A stretch of DNA of 64,000 nucleotides, taken from NCBI GenBank assembly GCA_965601955.1, contig OZ271855.1:2108001-2172000 (forward strand), written 5' to 3'. The notes under the pieces are model-generated. The model saw nothing but the letters and a program-made list of their open reading frames with translations. It was not told the DNA's origin and searched no databases. The position numbers and the translations under genes were made by a program. The first letter of the stretch is position 1, and every line of letters starts with the position of its first letter. The stretch is from RHLJ01 sp965601955 (GTDB lineage: Bacteria > Bacteroidota > Rhodothermia > Balneolales > Balneolaceae). Below are positions 8,403 through 17,274 of the stretch, in pieces.

Positions 8403-9149
8403 CTATTCTTTTCTCTCAGTCTCTTCTTCAAGTATATCCCTTACTACCAAATCCTGGGCGATATGTATGATGATTACTGGTATAAGAGAATTGAAAACGA
8501 TGTAGAAGATTCCAAATACTAAACCAAGCATTGTTGATTTTATGGCTTCCTTTCCGAGATATATATGCCCAATACCAAATATTAATGTAGAAATGAATAA
8601 AATTTGAAGGATTGAAAGTCCCGGAAAAACTACAGCTAGTGTATAGAACAAATAGCCTCTGTAGATAATCTCTTCAGTAGTGCCCGCAGAAATTGAAAGA
8701 AGGGTCCAAACTCGTTTTTCTTTCTGAGTAACCGGCAACACCCACCTGGAGTCTTCAGGAATACTATTCGCAATTTTTGCCCTGCTTTCCTTATTGGTTT
8801 TGAAAATTATAATTGAATAGACATTGTATAAAAGGTATAAGACATAAAAACCAATGGTTGGGTATATAATCCATTTGCTGAGTGAAGAAGTATCAATATT
8901 GATCCATCTAATACCCAAACTATCCAGGCTTATACCTGACATGGGTATCAACGAAAAGATCAAAAGTACCGGTAACCAGGGCCAAAATATTGTGCTATAG
9001 TAGAACTCAAGCCTTTTGCTGTAATCCCCATCAGCAATCCCCTTTTTTACCTTCTCTATTTCTTTACGTCCGGAAACAGGAAGGTAAATCGTCAAAATCA
9101 TCAGCAATACTATAAAGACTAGCAGAAAAAAATTAAGCTCTGTGTTCAT
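8403..9149 (-). CDS. CPBP-family (CAAX/bacteriocin-processing type) intramembrane protease
   Basis: A polytopic membrane protein of 248 residues from the ATG at 9149. This start is preceded by a good ribosome site (AGGTGA, spacing about 6), unlike the GTG nine bases upstream. The three CPBP motifs are present: EExxxR in 'TTEEIIYRGYLFY', FxxxH in 'FGIGHIYLG' and HxxxD in 'IIIHIAQD'. These residues form the active site of intramembrane glutamic endopeptidases of the Rce1 type. About six to eight membrane segments are visible. Bacterial members process peptides or act in signalling; no peptide substrate gene is adjacent. The gene ends in the shared terminator hairpin. Confidence 0.85.
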   Translation of the reverse strand: MNTELNFFLLVFIVLLMILTIYLPVSGRKEIEKVKKGIADGDYSKRLEFYYSTIFWPWLPVLLIFSLIPMSGISLDSLGIRWINIDTSSLSKWIIYPTIGFYVLYLLYNVYSIIIFKTNKESRAKIANSIPEDSRWVLPVTQKEKRVWTLLSISAGTTEEIIYRGYLFYTLAVVFPGLSILQILFISTLIFGIGHIYLGKEAIKSTMLGLVFGIFYIVFNSLIPVIIIHIAQDLVVRDILEEETERKE

Positions 9150-9175
9150 CCCGATCACCTTTTTTAATTTTTCTT

Positions 9176-9257
9176 GAACAATGAGTCTAAAGTGTGCAGA
9201 ATTACTATTACCTCAAAATAAAAAAGGCGGCTAATTGCTTAGCTGCCTTTCATTTAG
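9176..9257 (-). repeat. Repeat unit with terminator hairpin, copy 2
   Basis: About 80 bases closely resembling 11340-11417 and 12480-12557. A conserved box (aaY-GaSTYTAAAGTG type, here AATGAGTCTAAAGTG), a degenerate A+T spacer ending 'CTCAAAATAAAAAA', then stem GGCGGCTAA/TTAGCTGCC at 9226-9234 and 9239-9247. It is directly 3' of the alpha/beta hydrolase gene on the minus strand, where it reads as a rho-independent terminator with a six-T tail. Confidence 0.8.
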
Positions 9258-9261
9258 ATAT

Positions 9262-10095
9262 TCACGAGAGTCTGCTTTTTCTAAAAAGTATCTTTTCCAA
9301 TATGAACTTTACCAAAGTGCTTTCCTCTTGTCCCAGCTTATGTACTATTTGGTAGTGGTTCAGTTCGGGATATTCGTAGTATCCTATTGGTGCTTTTAAC
9401 CCGTTCTCGACATATAACTTCTTAGATTCTTCAACAAAGAATTTGGTTTCATCAGATCCAACACTTAGTAATATGGGACATTTAAAAACAGATAAATCTT
9501 TGTTTGATACACTATAAGATTCCACATCATCTTCATCTAATTGCAAGGTCTGATTAAGGTAACTGTTTTTAATTGGTCCTAAATCGAATATGCCACTGAG
9601 ACTACAAATCGCCTGGATATTTGGTCTCAAGTTCTCATTTATTAAATAGGACATTAAAGCGAGATGTCCTCCTGCTGAATGACCACTGAGTATGATTTCC
9701 TTTGGATTCCCATTATAACCAGGTGCTTCGTTTTGTATCCATTGTATAGAAGCTGAAATATCATGTAACAACGTTTCCATGTCCACAGTTGGAATAAGGC
9801 GGTAATTAATAATGAAGGTCGTTATATCGTTTTTGATAAAGGGTTCGGCGACGAAGCTATAACTCTTCTTATCCAATGCACGCCAATACCCGCCATGAAT
9901 AAATATTAAAACGGGGGAGTCAGGTGAGTTGGAGGGGAAGATATCCAACGTTTGTAGCGGAGCTTCTCCATATTTTTGATCCAAATAGCAGAAGTAGTTT
10001 TTTCTTACTCGTTCGGATTCACTCTCATTGATATCCAAAAAATATTGAAAATTGGGATGGCGTGCCCTAAGGTCTAATTGATCTTTTGGAGTCAT
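9262..10095 (-). CDS. Alpha/beta hydrolase, kynurenine-formamidase/esterase-like
   Basis: A 277-residue soluble hydrolase without a signal peptide. The oxyanion motif 'HGGYW' follows 'VLIFI', and the nucleophile elbow is 'GHSAGGHLAL' (Ser of G-H-S-A-G). An acid candidate lies in 'LLSVGSDETKFF' and the catalytic His in 'YPELNHYQIV'. The sequence around 'HGGYWRALDKKSYSFVAEPF' is typical of the kynurenine formamidase-like carboxylesterase group, but no tryptophan-degradation genes are nearby, so the substrate is open. The start lies only 14 bases from the 3' end of the upstream adhesin-like gene, suggesting cotranscription. Confidence 0.8.
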   Translation of the reverse strand: MTPKDQLDLRARHPNFQYFLDINESESERVRKNYFCYLDQKYGEAPLQTLDIFPSNSPDSPVLIFIHGGYWRALDKKSYSFVAEPFIKNDITTFIINYRLIPTVDMETLLHDISASIQWIQNEAPGYNGNPKEIILSGHSAGGHLALMSYLINENLRPNIQAICSLSGIFDLGPIKNSYLNQTLQLDEDDVESYSVSNKDLSVFKCPILLSVGSDETKFFVEESKKLYVENGLKAPIGYYEYPELNHYQIVHKLGQEESTLVKFILEKILFRKSRLS

Positions 10096-10109
10096 TCTAG
10101 CATAAAAAG

Positions 10110-11243
10110 CTATTCATCTTTAAGCTTTAAGACTTCTTTTTTTAATTCTTCAATCATTTTCGACTGAGCCTCAATTAACTCTTGCTGAGTTTTATTCAAT
10201 TTATTCTGTTCAATTACATACAGAGTTAACTCTTCGATCTTTTGAAGAAGTGTGGCGTCCATTTCTCCTAGCTTAATCCCATGTTCCTGTACTTCTGCTT
10301 CGCTTGGTACCTCCGGGAGATGCTTGTTTTCATTGATGTATTGTTCCACTTCTTCCAGGGAAGGGAGGTTGTAGTCAGGATAGAAAACAAAGTCCGGCCA
10401 TCCTGTCGCTTCTACAATTACTTCTTTTGACCGAATGGTACCATTCACTTCGAGTTTATTAGAAGGAAATGTAGTTCCGATACCCACATTACCATCTTCT
10501 TTAAGTGCAAGAACTGTACTTTGGTCATTTAACCTGAATTCAAAGTTATTACTGGCATCACGTAATCCTGTATGCCAAATTCTCCCATCCCCATTTCGGT
10601 AATAATCTACAAAAGAACCTTTTCCTGCGGCACCTTCTACTACATAATAGGCATGGTTATCTGAGCTTTCAACGAGAGCTCTAGTGGGGCCTGAACCATA
10701 GATATGGAATTTCTCAGTAGGGGATGCTATTCCGATTCCTACGCTACTACCATCTTTTGATATAATTGCCAGATCGACTTTAGTGCCTCCGGTCTGAAAT
10801 TGAGAAGGGTCAATTTTTAAAAAGGTTGGTGCACTTCCTCTTGGGGGAGACAGTTCATGAACCGTTATCCTGTGCCAATCATCCTGCACGCCACCAAATC
10901 TGATTTCCATATTAAAGCCCGTAGACGTGTTCTCGAATATCTGAATATCATCTGTGTAATTTGAGCCAGAAACCCTTTCAATGTCATAGAAATAGGGAAT
11001 CATATGCTCAGAGTTTAATCGAAAATGGTATACTACGCTTCCTCTTCGTTGTGCTATTACAATTAGATAATCCCCATGGTGGGTATGCCCTGTATGGGTA
11101 GTACTAGAAGTTATCTTCAAGCCAAAATTAACTGATTCTTCATTAAAATCTCCTTCATAGGAATAGACTATTGGGGTGTATTGTGCCTTTAAAGAAAGGC
11201 TAAAAATGAATGCAATGGTTAGCAAAAGGATATTCTTTTTCAT
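10110..11243 (-). CDS. Secreted adhesin/tail-fibre-like protein with C-terminal coiled coil (paralogue A)
   Basis: 377 residues. Signal peptide 'MKKNILLLTIAFIFSLSLKAQ'. The middle has two GxGIGxxxP-type repeats ('SVGIGIASPTEKFHIYG' and 'NVGIGTTFPSNKLEVNG'), the pattern of trimeric head/tail-fibre proteins common in Bacteroidota. The last ~110 residues ('VEATGWPDFVFYPDY...', then a heptad-rich coil from about 315) are nearly identical to those of the neighbouring paralogue, whereas the first ~240 residues differ. The activity of the N-terminal domain is unknown; it contains a 'HTHHGDYLIVIAQRRG' segment. Likely exported to the surface; no type IX sorting domain is evident. Confidence 0.75.
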   Translation of the reverse strand: MKKNILLLTIAFIFSLSLKAQYTPIVYSYEGDFNEESVNFGLKITSSTTHTGHTHHGDYLIVIAQRRGSVVYHFRLNSEHMIPYFYDIERVSGSNYTDDIQIFENTSTGFNMEIRFGGVQDDWHRITVHELSPPRGSAPTFLKIDPSQFQTGGTKVDLAIISKDGSSVGIGIASPTEKFHIYGSGPTRALVESSDNHAYYVVEGAAGKGSFVDYYRNGDGRIWHTGLRDASNNFEFRLNDQSTVLALKEDGNVGIGTTFPSNKLEVNGTIRSKEVIVEATGWPDFVFYPDYNLPSLEEVEQYINENKHLPEVPSEAEVQEHGIKLGEMDATLLQKIEELTLYVIEQNKLNKTQQELIEAQSKMIEELKKEVLKLKDE

Positions 11244-11339
11244 GGTGTAGTTCTTTTACTGTTAGATACAGAAATAGAAAAGGCCAGACTCTCTTTCTTA
11301 TATCATGTTTAAGTTTTGTGTTCTTGATAATCTCCTGAA

Positions 11340-11417
11340 ACAATGGACTTAAAGTGTATAAAATTGATATTATCTCAAAACAAAAAAGGCAGCTAATTGA
11401 TTAACTGCCTTTGTGTT
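11340..11417 (-). repeat. Repeat unit with terminator hairpin, copy 3
   Basis: Box 'CAATGGACTTAAAGTGTATA' followed by an A+T spacer and the stem GGCAGCTAA/TTAACTGCC at 11388-11396 and 11401-11409. It lies 3' of paralogue B on the minus strand. The similarity to copy 4 extends further upstream ('GACTCTCTTTCTTATATCA' at about 11289 and 12429), showing that gene and flank were duplicated together. Confidence 0.8.
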
Positions 11418-11424
11418 ACTGAAT

Positions 11425-12384
11425 CTATTCTTCTTTGAGGCTTTTTAATTCAGCCTGTAACTCTTCAATCAACTCTTGCTGTTGCTTATTGATTTTATTC
11501 TGTTCAATAACATACAGAGTTAATTCTTCGATTTTCTGAAGAAGGGTAGCATCCATTTCTCCTAGCTTAATTCCATGTTCCAGGACTTCTGCTTCGCTAG
11601 GTACCTCTGGGAGATGTTTGTGTTCTGTAATGTATTCTTCTACTTCTTCCAAAGAAGGGAGATTGTAGTCAGGATAGAACACGAAATCCGGCCATCCTGT
11701 TGCTTCAACCACTACTTCTTGTGATCGAATAGTGCCATTAACTTCTAGTTTGTTTGTTGGGGTAGTTGTGCCAATACCAACATTTCCAGCTTGAGCTAGA
11801 ATTACATCCCCATCTGCTTGTAGTTCTATTTCTGCTGCACCGGTTCCTTCATAGGTTATTACATACCTAGAATCATTGGTATTATAATTGAAATAGGTAT
11901 TCACCTTATCATGCGAGTTGGAAATGGAGTATCCTGAACTAAACCCTCCTGTTCCGTCTATATGAAGTTTTGCACTTGGAGAAGTTGTTCCAATTCCTAA
12001 ATTAGCATCTTCGAAATAGGCATTGACAATTCCATCTCCTCCGTCAATTGTAAAATGTACATTCTCAGAACCACCAGAAGCTGTTCCTGTTTTTATTACT
12101 ACTTTTCCACTTGGTGTTCTATTTGTGAGAAATGGATAGCTAGCATTATTGGTGAAATCAAACCTTAACGCATATCTGCCTATTCCAACTCCATTCTCTA
12201 TTGGTTCAAACATAATCCCTTGATTCGATCCAGAATCATTAAAATATAGTCGGCTAGTGTCATTGATTTTCACATCACCCAAGTTTGTATTTTCGATAGA
12301 TGTCCCGGAGGTAGTCCATTGGCCGAATACAAGGATTGGAAACAGATTAAGTGTTAGCGCTATTAGAAAAAGTTTAGTTCTCAT
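11425..12384 (-). CDS. Secreted adhesin/tail-fibre-like protein with C-terminal coiled coil (paralogue B)
   Basis: 319 residues, signal peptide 'MRTKLFLIALTLNLFPILVFG'. It has GIGT-type repeats 'NLGIGTTSPSAKLHIDG' and 'NVGIGTTTPTNKLEVNG', then 'VEATGWPDFVFYPDY', 'HLPEVPSEAEV' and a coiled coil ending in 'LKSLKEE'. The C-terminal third matches paralogue A almost residue for residue, while the N-terminal part is unrelated in length and sequence. This pattern (constant tail, variable head) suits a trimeric surface fibre with a diversified tip. Both genes are followed or preceded by the same repeat unit, so they arose by tandem duplication. Confidence 0.75.
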   Translation of the reverse strand: MRTKLFLIALTLNLFPILVFGQWTTSGTSIENTNLGDVKINDTSRLYFNDSGSNQGIMFEPIENGVGIGRYALRFDFTNNASYPFLTNRTPSGKVVIKTGTASGGSENVHFTIDGGDGIVNAYFEDANLGIGTTSPSAKLHIDGTGGFSSGYSISNSHDKVNTYFNYNTNDSRYVITYEGTGAAEIELQADGDVILAQAGNVGIGTTTPTNKLEVNGTIRSQEVVVEATGWPDFVFYPDYNLPSLEEVEEYITEHKHLPEVPSEAEVLEHGIKLGEMDATLLQKIEELTLYVIEQNKINKQQQELIEELQAELKSLKEE

Positions 12385-12479
12385 TGTTTGTTCCAGCGTT
12401 TTGTGATATAGAAATCGGAAATGCTTGACTCTCTTTCTTATATCAGGATTAAAAGTTAGCCTCTTGATTTTTCTTAAAG

Positions 12480-12557
12480 CAATAGACTTAAAGTGTATAA
12501 AATTAATGCTATCTCAAAATAAAAAAGGCAGCTAATTGCTTAGCTGCCTTTCATTTA
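12480..12557 (-). repeat. Repeat unit with terminator hairpin, copy 4
   Basis: Box 'CAATAGACTTAAAGTGTATA' (from 12479), spacer, and stem GGCAGCTAA/TTAGCTGCC at 12527-12535 and 12540-12548 with loop TTGC. It is 3' of the MFS transporter gene on the minus strand and nearly identical to copy 2 around the hairpin ('GCTGCCTTTCATTTA'). Confidence 0.8.
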
Positions 12558-12575
12558 AAATAATATGAGCTTGCC

Positions 12576-13910
12576 TTAGTGGGCAGCTTCTCCTTCTCCA
12601 CTTTTTCCTCTCATATACACAAACAATCCAGCAAAAAGAACAATCAGAATTGCCGGGAGAATAGTCATATAACCTAGAGTAGCTTGAGGTCCGGCAGTAT
12701 CAATGGATTCCCCCATAATTGGAAGAATAAGTGACGTAGCTACCATTCCGGTTCCTCCCATGATAGAAAGTCCAAGCGCTCCACTTTTGGGCACATATTC
12801 GGCAACAAATCCGATCATGGTAGGCCAGAAATAACAAATACCCAGTGCAAATACTACTGCCGATCCTAAGGTAGGCCCTACACCACTTACGGTACTTAGT
12901 AGATATAAACCAGCTGTTGACAGGATAGCTGATCCCAGTAACACTCCTGTTGGGTTCAAGCGGTGGATAATCGGTCCGGCAAAAAACCTACCTACTGCCA
13001 TAATACCGGTGATAAGTACAAGGATAAGGATTGGGTTCACACCGCCATCAGTAAGCAGGGCATTGATAAATTGATTGGTACCTAATTCCGAGCTTGCAGT
13101 GAGGAACATACAAATGAATATAAAAGGGAAGAGTAACCCAATCTTGTTAACAACTTTTCCTTCGATTACAATAAGCGCCAGGAATCCTACCACTATGATG
13201 TAGGTAATATTGGAACTAAAGTCGATGCTTAAGCTTGGGATAGAAGCAAAAGCAATCATCACTGATACAATAAGGATAATGGTATAGGGTGCGGCTGTAT
13301 TCTTTAACATGTCTTTATAGGAGACGCCACTGGTAACCCGTTCAGTTTCAGGGATTTCCTGTCCCATGAATAGTACTCCGTACCAAATTAATGGTATAAA
13401 TAAAGTTCCTACCAGAACCAACCAACTCAATCCAAGCGTATCAACAAGCAGGTAGGCTAATAAACCACCTATAACAATTCCGCCCGGAAACCAGACATGG
13501 AAGCGATTTAACATTTTTGTCTTTGCATCAGGATAAAGCGTGGCCACAAGAGGGTTGAAAGCTGCTTCCACAAATCCATTTCCAAGTCCTACAAAAACAT
13601 TTGAGACAAATAACATGGTCTTGTCTCTGGAAATAAGCATTAAAATTAACCCGATAAGCTGCATAAAAAAGGCCATCCAGATCACATTCTTTGTTTTGAC
13701 GAGATCGATGATCAAACCACCAGCAAACATCGCTATGGTGAATCCCCAGAAAGCCGGTCCAAATGCCCATCCGATTTCAGCAGCAGTGAGTCCAAAATCA
13801 GAGCCAAACACACCTTCAATTTCGGCGCGTACAGCAAAAGTGAGTGAAGTAACAGTGAGAGCCAGGCAACTTCCCAAAAAAAGCCGGTCTCTGTTTATGG
13901 TATTTTCCAT
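12576..13910 (-). CDS. MFS transporter
   Basis: 444 residues with about twelve hydrophobic segments and a cytoplasmic loop in the middle ('GQEIPETERVTSGVSYKDMLKN'). The loop after the second membrane segment ('GGLIIDLVKTKNV') is a weak version of the MFS motif A (G-x3-D-x2-[RK]). 'GLGNGFVEAAFNPLVATLYPDAKTKMLNRFHVWFPGG' resembles the sugar/nucleoside FucP-like branch of the family, which is sometimes annotated as a sugar:proton symporter. The substrate is not certain. It lies 125 bases downstream of the gluconate permease gene, so it may be the last gene of that transcript. It ends in a terminator-bearing repeat. Confidence 0.8.
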   Translation of the reverse strand: MENTINRDRLFLGSCLALTVTSLTFAVRAEIEGVFGSDFGLTAAEIGWAFGPAFWGFTIAMFAGGLIIDLVKTKNVIWMAFFMQLIGLILMLISRDKTMLFVSNVFVGLGNGFVEAAFNPLVATLYPDAKTKMLNRFHVWFPGGIVIGGLLAYLLVDTLGLSWLVLVGTLFIPLIWYGVLFMGQEIPETERVTSGVSYKDMLKNTAAPYTIILIVSVMIAFASIPSLSIDFSSNITYIIVVGFLALIVIEGKVVNKIGLLFPFIFICMFLTASSELGTNQFINALLTDGGVNPILILVLITGIMAVGRFFAGPIIHRLNPTGVLLGSAILSTAGLYLLSTVSGVGPTLGSAVVFALGICYFWPTMIGFVAEYVPKSGALGLSIMGGTGMVATSLILPIMGESIDTAGPQATLGYMTILPAILIVLFAGLFVYMRGKSGEGEAAH

Positions 13911-14035
13911 GTAGGTTGGTTTAGTTAAGGTTACTGAATAAGCTGATAAGTTGGCTTAACGTACTGCGTTTCAATCAATAATTAAAGCGCTTTTTTGCCC
14001 AACCAGATGCATTTTTGTGAGAAAATTTCTCTTAT

Positions 14036-15376
14036 CTAAACAAAGAGGGAAATAAGCAGAACAGTGGCAAATCCAGTTAGGGATAAGATCGTTGTAGAAA
14101 CCGTCCAACTCTTAAATGTTTCCTTTTCAGTAAGGCCAAGATATTTACTAACTAACCAAAACCCACTGTCATTAACATGAGATAAGATAGAGGCACCGGA
14201 AGCGATAGCAATAACGAGTAGCGCTTTTTCAATTTCTGTAGCCGAGAGTAAAAGAGGGGCTGTTAATCCTGCCGCTGTGATCATAGCAACTGTAGCAGAA
14301 CCCTGCAAAATTCTCACAAGTACAGCAGCTAGGTAGGCAAAAAGTAAGAGACTAATTCCTTGTTCAGCGAAATACATTGCCAGCATTTCTCCAATACCTG
14401 TATTAACCAGTACCTGTTTAAATACGCCACCTGCTCCAGTTAATAATATGATAATTCCAGCTGGTGCCATTGAGCGGGTCATGATGTCCAGCATTTTATC
14501 TTTGGGAGTGTCTTTTTTTATACCAAGTGCATACCATGCTAATAGGTTGGCAATAATAAGTGCAGTAAATGGATGACCAATCATTTTCATCCATTCTTTG
14601 ATAGAGTTTGGAATGGCAACATCACCAAGGAGGGGGCTATTGATTAATGTATTTATCAGAATCAAAACAATAGGTACTCCGATAATTGCTAAGATAGTGG
14701 CAATAGAGGGTGGATTGGTGGTTTCCGATTGTTGCTCCGCAAATTCCGGAGCGGTAATCTGAATTTTTTTGGCGATGTATTTCGCAAATAAGGGGCCACT
14801 TGTAATGGCTGCCGGAATGCCCACTAAAAACCCAAACAGGATGATCCACCCTAGATCTGCTCCTAAGATGTCGGCTACAGCAACAGGTCCCGGGGTGGGA
14901 GGGATGAAGGCATGAGTGATCGCTAAGCCACTTAATAAAGGAATCCCATACATCAACAGTGATTTCCCTGTTTTTCGTTGAAGGGCATAAACGATCGGAA
15001 CGAGGATGATGAAGGCTACATCGAAGAATACGGGAATGGCTACAATGAACCCGGTAGCCATTAATGACCAAGAAGCACGCTCTTCTCCAAATTTCGATAT
15101 CATACTTTTGGCCAAGGCTTCAGCTCCCCCCGAATATTCAAGAATGGCTCCAAACATGGCTCCTAATCCAACTACAGTAGCCACAAAGCCTAATGTACTT
15201 CCCATTCCTTCCTGTATGGTTGAAATCATTTCAGAAGGAGAAAGGCCAGCCAAAATCCCTACAACAATACTCGAGATTAATAGTGATATAAAAGCCTGGA
15301 TTTTGAAACGAAGTATAAGGAGAAGTAAAAGGGCTATTCCCCCTAGAACAGCTGCTATGAGTGTCCAATCAATCAT
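14036..15376 (-). CDS. gntP: Gluconate:H+ symporter family permease (GntP)
   Basis: 446 residues, about twelve to fourteen membrane segments. Characteristic GntP features are 'GLGAMFGAILEYSGGAEALA', 'IPVFFDVAFIILVPIVYAL', 'AFIPPTPGPVAVADILGADLG' and 'GSATVAMITAAGL' plus 'HVNDSGFWLVSKYLGL'. It imports gluconate or a related aldonate with protons. The start codon overlaps the end of gnd by 8 bases, so translation is probably coupled. Together with gntK and gnd it forms a complete route from external gluconate to ribulose 5-phosphate. Confidence 0.9.
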   Translation of the reverse strand: MIDWTLIAAVLGGIALLLLLILRFKIQAFISLLISSIVVGILAGLSPSEMISTIQEGMGSTLGFVATVVGLGAMFGAILEYSGGAEALAKSMISKFGEERASWSLMATGFIVAIPVFFDVAFIILVPIVYALQRKTGKSLLMYGIPLLSGLAITHAFIPPTPGPVAVADILGADLGWIILFGFLVGIPAAITSGPLFAKYIAKKIQITAPEFAEQQSETTNPPSIATILAIIGVPIVLILINTLINSPLLGDVAIPNSIKEWMKMIGHPFTALIIANLLAWYALGIKKDTPKDKMLDIMTRSMAPAGIIILLTGAGGVFKQVLVNTGIGEMLAMYFAEQGISLLLFAYLAAVLVRILQGSATVAMITAAGLTAPLLLSATEIEKALLVIAIASGASILSHVNDSGFWLVSKYLGLTEKETFKSWTVSTTILSLTGFATVLLISLFV

Positions 15377-16778
15377 TTTGCTCCCAGTTTGTATGATAAA
15401 ACGAGCCGGACGGATCGTTCTTTAGTTGATAAGTGTGTGCTCCAAAATAATCACGTTGAGCCTGAATAAGGTTTGCAGATAGATTTTCTGAGGTCATTGA
15501 AATCCAGAACTCGTACGCTGAAGAGAAGGCCGGAGTAGGTATTCTCTGATCCAGACCTAATTTTATGATCTCAGATAAATCCTGTTCCGAAGTTTGAATA
15601 GACTGAAAAGATTCCGGATGATTAATTAATGAATCTGTATGCTTAAATAGTTGCGAAAGCTCCTCCATAAGCTGAGATCGGATAATACAACCATTAGTCC
15701 AGATTCGAGCCAGTTCCGAGAAATTCAGCTTCCAGTTGTATTCTGAAGCTGCCACTCTCATCAACTCAAATCCCTGATGGTGATTGAGAATCCGTGCAGC
15801 TCTGTATGCAGATTTTAGCCTATCAATTTCTAAGCTTTGTTCAGCCTGGTCTACTTTATCCACTTTTTCAGAGAGAGAAGCTCTTTGCCCTTTTTTGCTG
15901 GAAGTGTAACGGGCAAATACAGAGGAGGACATCATGGTAGTAATAGCTCCCATTTCCAGTGCCGCAATGGTTGACCACGATCCAGTTCCCTTGCTACCTG
16001 CAGCATCCAGGATTTGATCGATCAAAAAGCCCTCTTCGTTTTTGCGAAGAAGGATGTTGGAGCTAATCTCAAGTAGATAGCCTTCCAATTCTCCTTTATT
16101 CCACTGGGTAAATATTGATGAGATTTCCTGATTCGAATAATTCCTTTTTAGGATTGAATACAGCTCTGCCAATAACTGCATTTCCACATACTCGATACCA
16201 TTGTGAACCATTTTCACAAAATGTCCGGCACCGCTTTCTCCAATATATCCACAGCAAGACCCTTCGTTTGAATCCTTTGCAGCAATAGAGTTTAGAATGG
16301 ATGCTACCTGGTCATAGACGCTCTTTAAGCCTCCGGGCATTAATGAGGGACCATTTCGTGCTCCTTTTTGCCCACCCGAAATTCCCGTGCCAAGAAAATG
16401 AATATTATGAGCGTTTCGAAGGGTGCTGATTCTTCGGTCTGTATCCTTATAGTGTGAGTTTCCGCCATCGATCAAGATATCTCCCTCTTCCAAATAGGGT
16501 AATAGTTGGTCAATAACCAGATCTATTACCGATCCTGCTTTAACCATGAGCAGTACCTTTCTGGGGCGTTCGATGGATAAAATGAAATCCGCTTCATTAG
16601 TAAAACCGGATAAATACCGGTAAGTAGAATTTTCCGTAAGGAATGAGGAGACCGTTCCTTTTTCCTCGCCAATGTCTCTATTGAAAACAGATACCGAAAA
16701 GCCTTTGTCCAGCATATTTAATGCCAGGCTACTTCCCATTACTCCAAGCCCATAAACTCCGATGTCTGATTTACTCAT
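15369..16778 (-). CDS. gnd: 6-phosphogluconate dehydrogenase, decarboxylating
   Basis: Oxidises 6-phosphogluconate to ribulose 5-phosphate and CO2. From the ATG at 16778 the protein has about 469 residues, the usual length. Visible motifs: the dinucleotide fold 'GLGVMGSSLALNMLDKG', 'NRD' at the second strand, the family signature 'GTGISGGQKGARNGPSLMPGG', and the catalytic region 'KMVHNGIEYVEMQLLAE' (Lys, Asn). A longer reading from 16811 would lie wholly inside gntK and is unlikely. It overlaps gntK by 8 bases at the 5' end and gntP by 8 bases at the 3' end, which is strong evidence of one operon. Confidence 0.92.
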   Translation of the reverse strand: MSKSDIGVYGLGVMGSSLALNMLDKGFSVSVFNRDIGEEKGTVSSFLTENSTYRYLSGFTNEADFILSIERPRKVLLMVKAGSVIDLVIDQLLPYLEEGDILIDGGNSHYKDTDRRISTLRNAHNIHFLGTGISGGQKGARNGPSLMPGGLKSVYDQVASILNSIAAKDSNEGSCCGYIGESGAGHFVKMVHNGIEYVEMQLLAELYSILKRNYSNQEISSIFTQWNKGELEGYLLEISSNILLRKNEEGFLIDQILDAAGSKGTGSWSTIAALEMGAITTMMSSSVFARYTSSKKGQRASLSEKVDKVDQAEQSLEIDRLKSAYRAARILNHHQGFELMRVAASEYNWKLNFSELARIWTNGCIIRSQLMEELSQLFKHTDSLINHPESFQSIQTSEQDLSEIIKLGLDQRIPTPAFSSAYEFWISMTSENLSANLIQAQRDYFGAHTYQLKNDPSGSFYHTNWEQND

Positions 16779-17265
16779 AGTTTGTATAGTGTGCGATGAT
16801 TTCCTCCACAATTTGCTCTGGAGTTTTTTTAATGGGGATTCTTAATCCTTTTGATGGTTGCTCTAAGGCCTCAAATTGTGATTCCAGCAAACTTTCAGGC
16901 ATAAAATGACCTTCTCTGGCATTCATTCTTTCTGAAATGAGTTGTTTAGAACCTTCCAGGAAAACCCACCGAACTTTATTCCCGGTACCTTCAAGAATTT
17001 CTCTGTACTTCTCTTTTAGTGCTGAGCATGCCAGTACTGCTCCTTTTGATCTATTCCATTCACCAATGTAACCGGATAAGGTATTCAACCAGGGATACCT
17101 ATCCTTATCGGTAAGGGGAGTACCTGATTTCATTTTTTCAATATTTGAAGGTGGATGAAAGTCGTCTGCATCGAAAAAGGGGATACCCAGGTGTTCAGAA
17201 AGCTTTTGGGCTACCGTGGTTTTTCCAGAACCACTTACTCCAAATATTATGAATACATGATGCAT
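16771..17265 (-). CDS. gntK: Gluconokinase
   Basis: 164 residues, the standard size for the GntK/IdnK family. The P-loop 'GVSGSGKTTVAQKL' is at the N-terminus; 'FFDADDFHPPSNIEKMKSGTPLTDKDRYPWL' is the gluconate-binding signature, followed by 'ACSALKEKYREIL' and the lid 'RMNAREGHFMPESLLESQFEALE'. It phosphorylates gluconate to 6-phosphogluconate, the substrate of the next gene. It lies 9 bases after trkH on the same strand. Confidence 0.93.
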   Translation of the reverse strand: MHHVFIIFGVSGSGKTTVAQKLSEHLGIPFFDADDFHPPSNIEKMKSGTPLTDKDRYPWLNTLSGYIGEWNRSKGAVLACSALKEKYREILEGTGNKVRWVFLEGSKQLISERMNAREGHFMPESLLESQFEALEQPSKGLRIPIKKTPEQIVEEIIAHYTNYE

Positions 17266-17274
17266 AGTTTAAGG

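Noticed and set aside
8354..12557. CRISPR-like array from the repeated hairpins
   Set aside because: The copies are 0.9-2.2 kb apart with genes between them, and no cas genes are present.
13540..13914. Plus-strand open frame of 124 codons opposite the MFS gene
   Set aside because: Low-complexity translation without a recognisable fold, fully antisense to a clear membrane transporter; a shadow frame.
16779..16811. N-terminal extension of gnd
   Set aside because: The extra eleven codons lie inside gntK; the Rossmann fold starts right after the ATG at 16778.
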